Assembly: GCA_039683515.1 (NCBI GenBank)
Contig: JBDKRG010000011.1
Coordinates: forward strand, 1-64,000
DNA: 64,000 nucleotides
Direction of reading: 5' to 3'
Source: JAJFUE01 sp039683515
GTDB lineage: Bacteria > Sumerlaeota > Sumerlaeia > MVZB01
Within the stretch, counting starts at the first letter, position 1, and each line of letters starts with the position of its first letter. Shown here in pieces: positions 43,701 to 51,287 of the stretch. The notes below the pieces were generated by a model. It ran no database searches. It saw only the letters and a list, made by a program, of their open reading frames with translations, and was not told where the DNA came from. A program made the position numbers and the translations under genes.

Positions 43701-44160
43701 CGATCACGATCGGGACGTCGTCGATCTCGATCGGCTTGACGACCCAGAACTTGACGGAGGCCGGGACCTGGTCGATGCTCGACTGGATTTTGTTATAGAT
43801 TTTGACGAGGCTGGCCTCGCGGTTCTCGCCGACGTAAAAGCGGACGGTCACGATCGAGGAGCCCTCGCGCGACATGGAGTAAACGTACTCGACCCCATCG
43901 ATCTGCGAGAGGAGTTTTTCGAGCGGAGTGGAGACCTGGCGCTCGACCTGCTCGGCGGAGAGGCCGGGGGCGCTCACCAGCACGTCGGCCAGCGGGACGA
44001 CAATCTGCGGCTCTTCCTCGCGGGGGGTGAGCCACAGCGCGACGAGGCCCGCCAGCAGCGTGCCGATGATGAACATGACCGGCAGCGGCCCCTGCAGGAA
44101 TTTCGCGACGATCCTGGAGCTGATGCCCAGCTCCACAACTTCTTCGGGCTCGTTCGCCAT
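40729..44160 (-). CDS. RND efflux pump, inner-membrane subunit (AcrB-like)
   Basis: 1143 residues from the ATG at 44160 (AAGGGG upstream). Twelve helices in two six-helix halves with two large periplasmic loops: FLQGPLPVMFIIGTLLAG at the N-terminus, and the TM4 relay aspartates in ALGLLVDDPITDVENI (about residue 425). Proton-driven export of small molecules. The TM4 motif differs from the AcrB DDAIVVVENV form and resembles HAE-type pumps with unknown substrates. An in-frame palindromic repeat block at residues about 890-918 interrupts the second periplasmic domain. Adaptor gene overlaps the stop. Confidence 0.95.
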   Translation of the reverse strand: MANEPEEVVELGISSRIVAKFLQGPLPVMFIIGTLLAGLVALWLTPREEEPQIVVPLADVLVSAPGLSAEQVERQVSTPLEKLLSQIDGVEYVYSMSREGSSIVTVRFYVGENREASLVKIYNKIQSSIDQVPASVKFWVVKPIEIDDVPIVIATLWSDNPTRSDDYELRRLAEELVIELQGVPNTNRVTVVGGRPRAVRVELMPDALAARRTTPLEVAWALGVHNVQLPAGSIDKADASIKIEAGSFIAGVRDLENLVVNVVDGIPVYLKDVARVIDGPDEATTYTWVGFGPAGADKEPRLYPAVSIAVAKQRGTNAVWVARDAERRLELAAQRLLPPDIHCTITRNYGETANEKVNDLVEALAVAVLTVVIFVGLVLGWRAALVIALAVPVCYGATLLINYVAGYTINRVTLFALILALGLLVDDPITDVENIERFYRMRKWSPRRAILLAVQEIRPALILATIAVIISFIPMFFITGMMGPYMRPMALNVPITIGMSLIVAFCVTPFLARVILKRDGHGGREDYDVKRTPLYKIYNALLGPMLRSRALAWLFLGAIGLLFVAAIALPAFRLVPLKMLPFDNKNEFQVVVDMDEGTTLERTEAATRALAQYLRTVPEVVNFTGFVGLSSPMDFNGMVRHYYMRQGGNVADLRVSLIGKKTRAQQSHALILRIRRDLEKIARPFGANIKIVEVPPGPPVISTVTAEIYGDPQTPYQTLQKAALVTAERLKKEPLVVDVDSSVEADQTKLVFDTDKEKAALSGVGTEDVAQTLALAIDGQTATDLNIPTEAQPLPIVLRLSRPMRSDPDSLSSLYIKGRAGITKRRVGTQLEDAPQPMVPLGEVGRIRNTKVDQTIYHKNLRRVAYVFAETAGRAPADVVLDVGADRLKTESRRDDRLQPATSVAGQDQRQQQSPGGTADPKPLNDRNYIRPGGGIPWTLPAGTSINWLGEGEWKITVDAFRDLGLAFGAACIGIYLILWLQTGSALIAAIMILAIPLTMIGIMPGFWCLGLFGERVVAGLPNPIFFTATAMIGMIALAGIVVRNSVILVDFIHRGLRRGLTLEESLIQSGAIRTRPIILTAGTALLGNIVITLDPIFSGLAWSVIFGVAASTVFTLGVIPVVYYLVYANKPGHGLHHEEKDE
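41409..41488. repeat. Palindromic repeat block embedded in RND pump gene
   Basis: Two copies of the hairpin GTCCC-TCC-GGGAC flank a third hairpin with arms CCCGCCAC / GTGGCGGG. Together they make about 80 bp in frame. The peptide it encodes (TESRRDDRLQPATSVAG ...) is unlike the rest of the pump. It resembles an intergenic REP element inserted into the gene. Confidence 0.8.
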
Positions 44161-44296
44161 CCGCGCTGTCCCCTTGACCGGAGATTTGTATATCACTCAA
44201 CCATTCTCGCCGAAGCATCGGCGAATTTGCAAGGTTCGTCGGAGGGAAAATGGAAAACCTGACAAAAAAATTGAAAGCAGCAATGCGAACAGAAAT

Positions 44297-44412
44297 ACAA
44301 ACACGAAATTCACGAAAGAAGAGCACGAAAATGCACGAAAATGTCTACATGCCAAGGATCATTCTTATTTCGTGGGAATTCGTGGTCTTTTTTTCGTGGA
44401 TTTTCGTGTTTG
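44297..44412. repeat. Long imperfect inverted repeat of CACGAA words
   Basis: CACGAAATTCACGAAAG... on the left and ...TTCGTGGATTTTCGTG on the right form arms of about 40 bp with mismatches, in the RND / serpin-like spacer. Near 44420-44440 lies another word, GGTCGAAGACCCGACC. Confidence 0.7.
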
Positions 44413-44438
44413 AATTCGCGTCGGGTCGAAGACCCGAC

Positions 44439-45497
44439 CTACCATTTGCGGATCAGCTCGGCGTTGCCGACCCACATGACGAAAAAGGGATGTTTTGAAG
44501 CGCGGTTCTTGACGTAAATCAGGAACGGGCGGTTCGCAACAAAATAGGTCGTGGTCATGATGCCTGCACAGGCGGCCACCATCACGGCGGCGGCATCGAC
44601 GAAGGCGCCGTTCCTGTCGAGCTGGAATCGGATCCCCTCGAGTGCGGTCTTGATATACGGCCGATCGAACCGCGTTCCGAGCAGGTTCGCCCCTTCCAGG
44701 TCGCTGAAGCTGTGGACGATGCCGAACGCGATCTCCGGGACCTGTAGAATATCGAGGTAGTCGAATTCCTTCGCATTGCGGCCCCGTTTGATTTTCTCCT
44801 CGACGCCGCCCAACGTGCCCGCGAGCGTTGAACCCGGAGCCACGCACGCGATCACGATCTGGCACGGGGCCGAGTCGGCGAACAGGTCGACGATAAATTC
44901 CCTCGCATGACGCTGATGATTCTGCACGGGCATGTAATCGGCATACAAAAGGCGAGGCTGCGCGCGGAGCTCTTCGATTTTCTCAATGTTTTTGTCCCAA
45001 AGACCAAATGACCGCACCGGGGCGGATTTGCCGGGGCCGTCCTGGAACTCGAGTGGGCGCTCGAAATCGAGATAGGGCAGGGCGAACGGCACCCACGCCT
45101 TCATGACGGCGTATGCAAGGAGCGAGTTGGGCTCGATCGGAACCGACGGCAGCAAATACCCGGCAAGGGCCTCGTCCAGCTCCGCCTGGATTTCAGCGAC
45201 GTTATGGGCGTCGACGTAATGCGCGGCGGATCGGCTCTCTTCGGGAAGCATGTCGTCGGGCAGCGGCGGCGCGTGGCGCAGGGCGTCATGGGTCACCCCG
45301 CCTCTGTCGAGCCGGATCGGGCCGCCGATCACGTCGGTTTCGAGTTTGCGCCAGGCGGTCTCGAACGCGGCCGCCCAGATCGTGTTGCGCTTCCAATTGA
45401 GCGGCGCGTTCAATGCCGCGACGACATCGGTGCCGGCGAGTTCACAGGAATCGCCATTGAACACCGGCTCGGCGAGGAACGCGTGCTGATCGGCCAT
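44439..45497 (-). CDS. Serpin-like protein without signal peptide
   Basis: 352 residues. Serpin-like landmarks occur in order: LLAYAVMKAWVPFALPYLDF (strand 3A and helix F region; compare the serpin xLxNAxYFKGxWxxPF), LDILQVPEIAFGIVHSFSDL (compare PKF...L..LGI...F), a hinge NGAFVDAAAVMVAA (compare EEGTEAAAAT), and after about 13 residues the 1C strand RPFLIYVKNRASKHPFFVMW. Spacing from hinge to RPF is within a few residues of antitrypsin. The N-terminal third is more divergent. No signal peptide, so it is intracellular, unlike most bacterial serpins. Start has AAAGGA 8 nt upstream. Target protease unknown. No other family fits as well. Confidence 0.7.
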   Translation of the reverse strand: MADQHAFLAEPVFNGDSCELAGTDVVAALNAPLNWKRNTIWAAAFETAWRKLETDVIGGPIRLDRGGVTHDALRHAPPLPDDMLPEESRSAAHYVDAHNVAEIQAELDEALAGYLLPSVPIEPNSLLAYAVMKAWVPFALPYLDFERPLEFQDGPGKSAPVRSFGLWDKNIEKIEELRAQPRLLYADYMPVQNHQRHAREFIVDLFADSAPCQIVIACVAPGSTLAGTLGGVEEKIKRGRNAKEFDYLDILQVPEIAFGIVHSFSDLEGANLLGTRFDRPYIKTALEGIRFQLDRNGAFVDAAAVMVAACAGIMTTTYFVANRPFLIYVKNRASKHPFFVMWVGNAELIRKW

Positions 45498-45540
45498 GAT
45501 CGATTCCTTTTCTCAAGTAGTTCGGAAACAACTCCATACA

Positions 45541-45598
45541 TACGCCAAGACGCCAAGAACGCCAAGTCGAATCCTGGCGTTCTTGGCGTCTTGGCGTA
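45541..45598. repeat. Perfect 24-bp inverted repeat
   Basis: Arms 45541-45564 and 45575-45598 are perfectly complementary (built of CGCCAAGA words), with a 10-nt loop. It lies between the LOG-family gene and the serpin-like gene. On the minus strand the T-run is before, not after, the stem, so it is not a normal terminator. An A-run follows it on the plus strand. Confidence 0.95.
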
Positions 45599-45609
45599 AA
45601 AAAAGGCTC

Positions 45610-46407
45610 TTACTTGATCCGGCGCTTGGCGGCGGCCTGGGCGCGCTTCTGCATGCGGACGTAGCGCTCTTCCTTTTTCGAATACTGGTTGATGATGTCG
45701 CGGACCTCGATCGGCGAGTCGGTAACGTGGAACAGGTTCATGTCGACCTGGCTGATCTTGCCCTCGACGAGCATCCGGTTGCGCAGCCACTCGACCATCC
45801 CCTTCCAGTACGCCGAGCCGAACAGGATGATCGGGAAGTTGTGCATCTTGTTGGTCTGGACGAGCGTGAGCGCCTCGAACAGCTCGTCGAGCGTGCCGAA
45901 CCCGCCGGGGAAAATCACGAACCCGCAGGCGTATTTGACGAACATCATCTTGCGGATGAAGAAATAGTGGAAGTGGATCGCGACGTCGCAATAGGGGTTC
46001 AGGCCCTGTTCGAACGGCAGCTCGATGTTGAGGCCGACCGAGTTGACGCCGGCCTCGCGCGCGCCGCGGTTGGCGGCCTCCATCATGCCCGGGCCGCCGC
46101 CGGTGACGATCGACCAGCCGTCCTCGCCCAGGAGGCGCGCGGTCTCGACGGCCTTCTGGTAGATCATGTCCTCGGGGGTCACGCGCGCCGAGCCGAATAT
46201 CGTGATGGCCGGCCCGAGCGTCGCGAGCACCTCGAAACCCTCGACGAACTCGCCCATGATGCGGAACACGCGCCAGGTGTCGGTCTCGGTGAACGGCACG
46301 GCGCCGTCGCCGGTGGTGAGCAGTTGTTCGTCGGCGGTCTGCTGCGTGTGCCGGACCGGCTTCTGGTCGGCGGTTTTCTTGTCGCGGGCGGTTTTCCTGG
46401 TGACCAT
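45610..46407 (-). CDS. LOG-family protein (nucleoside phosphate phosphoribohydrolase)
   Basis: 265 residues from the ATG at 46407 (GAGG 8-9 nt upstream). The LOG motifs are TGGGPGMMEAANRGA and the catalytic FPGGFGTLDELFEAL (PGGxGTxxE), in a Rossmann-like fold. LOG proteins hydrolyse cytokinin or purine nucleoside 5'-monophosphates to base plus ribose phosphate; many bacterial members act on AMP-type nucleotides. The N-terminal 40 residues (KTADQKPVRHTQQTADEQLL) are an extra polar tail. C-terminus is basic (RMQKRAQAAAKRRIK). Confidence 0.93.
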   Translation of the reverse strand: MVTRKTARDKKTADQKPVRHTQQTADEQLLTTGDGAVPFTETDTWRVFRIMGEFVEGFEVLATLGPAITIFGSARVTPEDMIYQKAVETARLLGEDGWSIVTGGGPGMMEAANRGAREAGVNSVGLNIELPFEQGLNPYCDVAIHFHYFFIRKMMFVKYACGFVIFPGGFGTLDELFEALTLVQTNKMHNFPIILFGSAYWKGMVEWLRNRMLVEGKISQVDMNLFHVTDSPIEVRDIINQYSKKEERYVRMQKRAQAAAKRRIK

Positions 46408-46466
46408 CTGTCTTACCTCATTCAACCGAAGTGACATTTTTAGCGATGAGATTTTTCGAATAATTT

Positions 46467-46495
46467 CTCATCTCTCATCTCTCAAATCTCATCTC
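46467..46495. repeat. TCTCATC tandem repeat
   Basis: Four copies of TCTCATCTC/TCAAATC words directly downstream of the methyltransferase stop (46496). Confidence 0.75.
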
Positions 46496-47332
46496 TTAGT
46501 TCTGGCGGGCATCGACGCTGTGGCAGCTGTGCGTGCTCTCCCAGTAGAGCGAGATGCCGGTTTCGTGCTCGGTGAGGGCGCGCTTGCGGAACCGCAGCAG
46601 GCGGCGCTCGACGGAGAACGGGCCGGCCTTGGCCTTGCAGATCGTGCCGGGCTGGACGCGCTGCTCGATCAGCTCCATGCCGAACCAGCGCAACGTCGTC
46701 TCGAGGCCGCGGCGATTGTAGAACGTGCACGAGGTGTGCTCGTAGGGGCTGTTTTCAACGGGACAGTATATCAGCTCGCTCGTCTCGGTCTCGGCCGTGT
46801 CGATCAGCATGCCGGACTCGATGAGCAGCTCACCGCCCATGGCGAGGCAGTCGACCAGCCGCCGCAGCCCGAGCGCCGGGTAGCGCAGGTGATAGAGGAC
46901 GCCGAAGAACATGATGACGTCGTAGGGGGTCTGCTCGGTGGGATTGAGCTGGTAGAGGTTCAGCTTGCGCATCTTGACGCGCGAGTTGAAGTGCGGGATG
47001 AGCAGCTCGACGGCGCCTGCGGAGAGGTCGTTGTCGATGCCGTCGATCTCGGAAGCGCCGCGGCGCTCGGCCTCGAAGCTGAACATGCCGTCGCGGCAGC
47101 CGACGTCGAGGACGCGCTTGCCGGCGAAGTCGACGTTGGCCAGCGCGGCCTTGATGAACGCCCAGCTGTCGTGGTAGCCGCCGAACTCGGACTTGGTGCG
47201 CACGCCGGGCTCGAGCTCGAGCTCGTGGTACCACACGTACTGGTCGACGCGCTCCTGGAGCCGTTTCTGTTCCTCGGTCAGGGCTCCGGCGGCGTTCTTT
47301 TTGCCTCGGTTCTTAAACAGCCAGTTGAGCAT
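46496..47332 (-). CDS. Class I SAM-dependent methyltransferase (CmoB-like)
   Basis: 278 residues from the ATG at 47332 (GGAAGG about 8 nt upstream; the extension to 47461 is discarded). SAM-binding motif I RVLDVGCRDGMFSFEAERRG (about residues 75-94), the acidic loop DGIDND, and motif IV FFGVLYHLRYPALGL. The overall layout, with a helical N-terminus and WYHELELEPG, resembles CmoB-type (Methyltransf_9) enzymes, but the carboxy-SAM-specific residues cannot be judged by eye. Substrate unknown: could be tRNA or a small molecule. Divergent from the GT4 gene. Confidence 0.88.
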   Translation of the reverse strand: MLNWLFKNRGKKNAAGALTEEQKRLQERVDQYVWYHELELEPGVRTKSEFGGYHDSWAFIKAALANVDFAGKRVLDVGCRDGMFSFEAERRGASEIDGIDNDLSAGAVELLIPHFNSRVKMRKLNLYQLNPTEQTPYDVIMFFGVLYHLRYPALGLRRLVDCLAMGGELLIESGMLIDTAETETSELIYCPVENSPYEHTSCTFYNRRGLETTLRWFGMELIEQRVQPGTICKAKAGPFSVERRLLRFRKRALTEHETGISLYWESTHSCHSVDARQN

Positions 47333-47503
47333 TCGATCGCCTTCCTTGCCAGATCGGCGGGATCCGCCCCGCGCAAGCCCATTATCGGCACTGCGGGGGG
47401 TTGTGGCAAGAGGCGCGTTGGGCTTGAATGGGTCGCATCGGCCCCACTCCTTGCTGGACACGCCCGAAAAAGGGCTGATACCATTGATTCAGGGATCAAC
47501 AGC

Positions 47504-48859
47504 ATGGCCGTCAATGCCTCATCGACCGGCGCGAACGAGCGGGCGGAAACTCCGCAATCCGCAATCCGCAATCCGCAATCGGCTTCGCCGGAGCGCGACT
47601 ACCATGTCGCGTTCTTCACGAACACCTACCGGCCGTTCGTGGGCGGGGTGGCGCTGTCGGTCGAGCTGTTCCAGCGCTACCTGACGGCGCTCGGGGACCA
47701 CGTCACGGTCTACGCGCCGCATTTCGACGGCGAGGCCGCCGCCGAGGACGAGCCCAACGTCCAGCGCCTGCCGGCCATCAAGCATTTCAACGACACCGAC
47801 TTCAGCCTGCCGCTGCCCGTCTCGTTCCAGATGCTCCAGGATTTCCACGACATCCCGTTCGACGTCGTGCACGTGCATCACCCGTTTTTATTGGGTGAAA
47901 TGGGGATGCACCTGGCCCGCCAGAGGCGGCTGCCGCTGGCCTTCACCTACCACACGCAGTACGAAAGCTACACGCACTACGTGCCGATGAACCGCGAGCA
48001 GGCCGAGCGCACCATCCTGCGCCACACGCACGAGTTCTGCGACCTGTGCGACCTCGTGATCGCGCCGACCTACGACATCAAGCGTGCGCTGGTCGAGCGC
48101 GGCGTCAAGACGTGGATCGAGGTCCTGCCGACCGGCGTCGAGCTGGGCCGCTTCGAGGAGATCGACGCCGCCGGGGCGCGCCGCCGGCTCGGGATCGAGC
48201 CCGGCGACCCGGTCCTGCTGCACGTGGGCCGGCTGGCGGCCGAGAAAAACCTCGAATACCTGCTGCGCGCGGCCACGATCGTCCTGCGCGACAACCCGAC
48301 GGCGCACCTCGTTATCGCGGGCGAAGGCAAGCTCCAGGACCAGCTGCACAAGATGGCCGCCGAGGCGCCCGGCGCCGGGATCCCGGACCGGATCCATTTC
48401 GCCGGGCTGCTCACCGGCAAGCCGCTCGACGAAATCTATGCCGCCGCCGACCTGTTCGTGTTCTCCTCGCAGACGGAAACGCAGGGGATGGTGGTCGCCG
48501 AGGCGCTGGCGGCCGGGACGCCGGTCGTGGCGCTCGACGCCAACGGCGTGCGCGACCTCGTGCGCGACGACGAGAACGGGCGGCTGCTCGCGGCCGACGC
48601 GGACGAGGCGGCGTTCGCGCGCGCCGTGAGCGAATCGCTCGCCGACCGCCCGCGGCTCGACGAGTGGCGCCACGAGGCGCTCCGGACCGCGCGCATGCTC
48701 GGCATGGACATCCAGGCCCGGCGCCTGCACGAAATCTACGGCCAGCTCAAAATGATCCCCAACCACCGCCTCAAGCAGGAAACGGTGAGCTTCGGCCTCA
48801 TCCGCAACTACTTCGAGACGGTGTGGGAAGACCTGGGGAAATGGTTTGAGAGAATCTAA
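47504..48859 (+). CDS. Glycosyltransferase family 4
   Basis: 451 residues from the ATG at 47504. GT-B fold: the N-terminal acceptor domain (HVAFFTNTYRPFVGGVALS; HVHHPFLLGEMG) and the donor domain (LLHVGRLAAEKNLEYLLRA; ETQGMVVAEALAAGTPVVALD). The EX7E-type catalytic motif is ETQGMVVAE. The preceding N-terminal 27 residues (SAIRNPQSA) come from a CCGCAAT heptamer array and are probably a non-essential tail. Likely transfers glucose, mannose or a related sugar in envelope glycan synthesis. A long hairpin follows the stop. Confidence 0.95.
   Translation: MAVNASSTGANERAETPQSAIRNPQSASPERDYHVAFFTNTYRPFVGGVALSVELFQRYLTALGDHVTVYAPHFDGEAAAEDEPNVQRLPAIKHFNDTDFSLPLPVSFQMLQDFHDIPFDVVHVHHPFLLGEMGMHLARQRRLPLAFTYHTQYESYTHYVPMNREQAERTILRHTHEFCDLCDLVIAPTYDIKRALVERGVKTWIEVLPTGVELGRFEEIDAAGARRRLGIEPGDPVLLHVGRLAAEKNLEYLLRAATIVLRDNPTAHLVIAGEGKLQDQLHKMAAEAPGAGIPDRIHFAGLLTGKPLDEIYAAADLFVFSSQTETQGMVVAEALAAGTPVVALDANGVRDLVRDDENGRLLAADADEAAFARAVSESLADRPRLDEWRHEALRTARMLGMDIQARRLHEIYGQLKMIPNHRLKQETVSFGLIRNYFETVWEDLGKWFERI
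47552..47581. repeat. Heptamer CCGCAAT array inside GT4 gene
   Basis: Four tandem heptamers in frame at residues about 17-26. The same heptamer (ATTGCGG) lies outside genes at 51288-51313. Confidence 0.9.
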
Positions 48860-48862
48860 AAG

Positions 48863-48946
48863 AATGATGAATGATGAGTGATGAATGATGAAAAAAAATA
48901 AGGAATGACGATTTCACTCATCATTCCTCATTCATCATTCATCATT
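48863..48946. repeat. Hairpin of GAATGATG words between convergent genes
   Basis: Arms 48863-48891 and 48918-48946 match at 27 of 29 positions as inverted repeats (GAATGATG versus CATCATTC words). It lies between the GT4 stop and the minus-strand acidic-protein stop, and may end both transcripts. Confidence 0.85.
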
Positions 48947-48955
48947 GAATTCTGA

Positions 48956-50809
48956 TTATTCTTCCGTTTCCTTGCGGCGCTTGCGCGCTTCGCGCAGCTT
49001 TTCCTTCACCTCGACCGCCGACGGACGGAGCGCCGCCGCGATCGACAGGTGATGGACCGCGCCGGCCCAGTTGGAAATCACGAAATCGCTCATCCCCTTG
49101 TGATACTCGCGGCTGAACAGGTCGTCGCTGCCGCCGGAGCCGTTCTCGGGGCTTCCGCCGTCGACCGGGAGCGACGGCGAAATCGCCGTGGACTGGTCGA
49201 TCATGGTCTCCGCGTCGTCGAGGACGAGCGTCTCGTCCTCATGGACGGCGACGGTCGGGGTGACGTCGACCGCGGGCAGGTCCATGGCCGTCGAGGTCTC
49301 GTCGAACGCCGTCGACGAGGCCGTCGGGTTGTCGACGAACCCGCGCGTGGCGGCGTATTCGGGCTGCATGCCCGAGGGCGGCTCCATGATCTCGGGGACG
49401 ATCGGCTTCAGCATCTCGTCGACATCGGCGACCGGCTCATCGACCTTGGTTTCCTCCTCGAAGCTCGGCAGGTCGGCAAACTCGATCCGGGTGGTCTGCA
49501 TTTCCTCGGCGGGTTCCGGCGCGGAGGCCGCCACGGGCTCGGCTTGCGGTTTGGAGAAGAACGGGTCCTCGGCGGGAACGTCGATGCTGATCGGCGCGAT
49601 CTCTTCGGCCGGGGCCGAATCGAGCGAGATCGGGGCCACCGACACGGGCTCGAATTCCGGAATCGTGATCGGACCGGATTCGACCGGGGCCGGCTCGGCG
49701 TTGACCGAAGGCAGCTCGATCGGGGCGTCGTCGAGCTTGATGGGGGCGCTGGCCGTCACCTCGGTCCTGGGCTCGGACTCGGTCTTGAAGAATGAGTCGA
49801 GCGAGTCCTGGACCGACGGCTCGGCCTGCGGCGCGGAGACCCGGGTCGGGTCGGACGCCGAGGCGAACAATGCATCGAGGTTGTCGATTGAGGTCTTGGG
49901 CTCCTCGGCCTGGGGCGCGGGCTCGGCCGGCTTGAAAAGCGAATCCATGTCGCCGAGCGCGGCGGGCTGCGCGGCGGGCTGCGGCTCGAAAGCGTCGAGC
50001 GCGGTCTCGGGCTGCGCCGCGGCGGGCTCGGGCCGGGCCTTGGCGGCGCCCTTGCGGCGCATGATCACGGCGCCGGCGATGGCCAGGACGACCACGCCGA
50101 TGGCGCCGTACAGGACGGCCGGGCTGGCGACGAGGTTCTTGATTTTATCCATGGCCGAAGCGCGGCGGACCGGCGGCGGGGGCGGCGGGGCCTGTTCCTC
50201 GGCGTCGGCCTTTTCCACGGCGGGCTTGGCCTGGCCCGCGGGCTTGGCGGAGTCGGCCGGGGCGACGGCAACGGGGCCGGGCTTTTCGGATCCGGAATCG
50301 GCCGGGACCGCGGTGGCCGCCACGGCGCTGGCGGTCGTCTGGCCGACGGACTTCATGATCGACTGGATACTCTCGTTGCGGCGCTTGTCGCGCAGGCGCC
50401 GGAACGCCGGCGAGTGTTCGGAGGCGTCGTCGGTCGGCCTGAGCATGCTCTCGGCGCGCTTGACGTAAAACTCGAAGGCCTGCTCCTCGGGGAACTGCAC
50501 GGCGGCCGCGCGGCTCAACTCGAGGACGGCGTCATACTGGCGGAGCAGGTAGGCGCGCCGGATTTTTTCGCGGGCCTCATTGACGGACTTGAACGTGACC
50601 GACGGCGGCGCGGGCGTGGCGGCCGCCGGCTGGACCTGGTCCGGGCTGATCACCGGCGTGGGTGACGAAGGCGTCTCGTTCTCGACGGCCGGCAACTGAA
50701 CGACGCCGCCCGGTGAGGGTGAGGCGGCCGTGGTCGCCGCGCGCGCCGACAGCGGCAACGCCGCCGCCAACGCGAAAATCATCAAGAGAGACAGGGACTT
50801 CCTTATCAT
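48956..50809 (-). CDS. Bitopic membrane protein with long acidic tail
   Basis: 617 residues from the ATG at 50809. Signal peptide (SLSLLMIFALAAALPLSARA), an extracytoplasmic helical region (AREKIRRAYLLRQYDAVLEL, about 90-150), a Pro-rich linker (EEQAPPPPPPV), one TM helix (VLYGAIGVVVLAIAGAVIM, about 215-235), then a 350-residue acidic, low-complexity cytoplasmic tail with repeated short DSLF/DALF segments (MDSLFKP, LDALFAS, LDSFFKT), and a C-terminal TPR-like helix pair (NWAGAVHHLSIAAALRPSA) ending in a basic coil. The architecture suggests a tether or signalling receptor. No catalytic domain. The DxLF motifs could be docking sites. Family unknown. Confidence 0.75.
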   Translation of the reverse strand: MIRKSLSLLMIFALAAALPLSARAATTAASPSPGGVVQLPAVENETPSSPTPVISPDQVQPAAATPAPPSVTFKSVNEAREKIRRAYLLRQYDAVLELSRAAAVQFPEEQAFEFYVKRAESMLRPTDDASEHSPAFRRLRDKRRNESIQSIMKSVGQTTASAVAATAVPADSGSEKPGPVAVAPADSAKPAGQAKPAVEKADAEEQAPPPPPPVRRASAMDKIKNLVASPAVLYGAIGVVVLAIAGAVIMRRKGAAKARPEPAAAQPETALDAFEPQPAAQPAALGDMDSLFKPAEPAPQAEEPKTSIDNLDALFASASDPTRVSAPQAEPSVQDSLDSFFKTESEPRTEVTASAPIKLDDAPIELPSVNAEPAPVESGPITIPEFEPVSVAPISLDSAPAEEIAPISIDVPAEDPFFSKPQAEPVAASAPEPAEEMQTTRIEFADLPSFEEETKVDEPVADVDEMLKPIVPEIMEPPSGMQPEYAATRGFVDNPTASSTAFDETSTAMDLPAVDVTPTVAVHEDETLVLDDAETMIDQSTAISPSLPVDGGSPENGSGGSDDLFSREYHKGMSDFVISNWAGAVHHLSIAAALRPSAVEVKEKLREARKRRKETEE

Positions 50810-51112
50810 CGAACGCCACCCTCTCGGGAATGGATACAATCGACATGACGGCATGGCAAAGACACGCCACTTTCGGCGGGGCCGCCGCGGACAGCTCACT
50901 TTTAGCAATCCGGCGGCCGGAGGTCCACAGAAAAGGCTCGATCAATCGAAGATTGATGATTGTCGATGGCCGATTTGGGTCTCCGCCCCAAGATGACACC
51001 AAGCCGCTTAGAACCGGGACGGCACACCCGCGCGAAGACTGAAAGAGTGTTACAGATTATATGACGATCCCGGGAACGCCACTCTCCCGAGTGGCTTTGT
51101 CGATTGATTCCT

Positions 51113-51139
51113 GCCGATCGGGCGATCGGCGTTCCCAGG
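51113..51139. repeat. GATCGGC hairpin repeat, copy 2
   Basis: Stem GCCGATC-GGGC-GATCGGC followed by GTTCCCAGG, one base different in the loop from the copy at 9910-9936. 58 bp before the tRNA promoter region. Confidence 0.85.
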
Positions 51140-51153
51140 GAATTTCATAATGC

Positions 51154-51181
51154 TTGAACCCAAACCCCGGCCTGCTATCAT
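51154..51181 (+). promoter_or_regulatory. tRNA-Leu promoter
   Basis: TTGAAC, 16-bp spacer, TATCAT; predicted start about 7-9 bp before the mature tRNA 5' end. Confidence 0.55.
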
Positions 51182-51196
51182 GATCGGGCATACGGT

Positions 51197-51282
51197 GCCG
51201 GGATGGCGGAACTGGCAGACGCAAGGGACTTAAAATCCCTCGCCCACAAGGCGTGCGGGTTCGATTCCCGCTCCCGGCACCA
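51197..51282 (+). tRNA. tRNA-Leu (anticodon UAA)
   Basis: 86 nt with acceptor stem GCCGGGA / TCCCGGC, discriminator A, and an encoded CCA end (51280-51282). Anticodon stem AGGGA / TCCCT closes loop CUUAAAA, giving anticodon UAA. A long variable arm (class II) and the TPsiC arm GGGUUCGAUUCCC are present, as expected for leucine tRNA. Confidence 0.97.
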
Positions 51283-51287
51283 ATTTT

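Larger units (their letters stand above)
50810..51196. other. Spacer upstream of tRNA-Leu
   Basis: 387 bp without a supported gene. Contents: the upstream region of the bitopic protein, the GATCGGC hairpin at 51113-51139, and the tRNA promoter. The words GGGAACGCC (51072-51080) and GGCGTTCCC (51129-51137) form an outer inverted repeat around it. Plus-strand frames of 88-126 codons in this region show no coding signs. Confidence 0.6.

Noticed and set aside
46166..47503. Continuous plus-strand frame joining the LOG gene region to GT4
   Set aside because: It runs antisense over the LOG and methyltransferase genes; GT4 begins at 47504.
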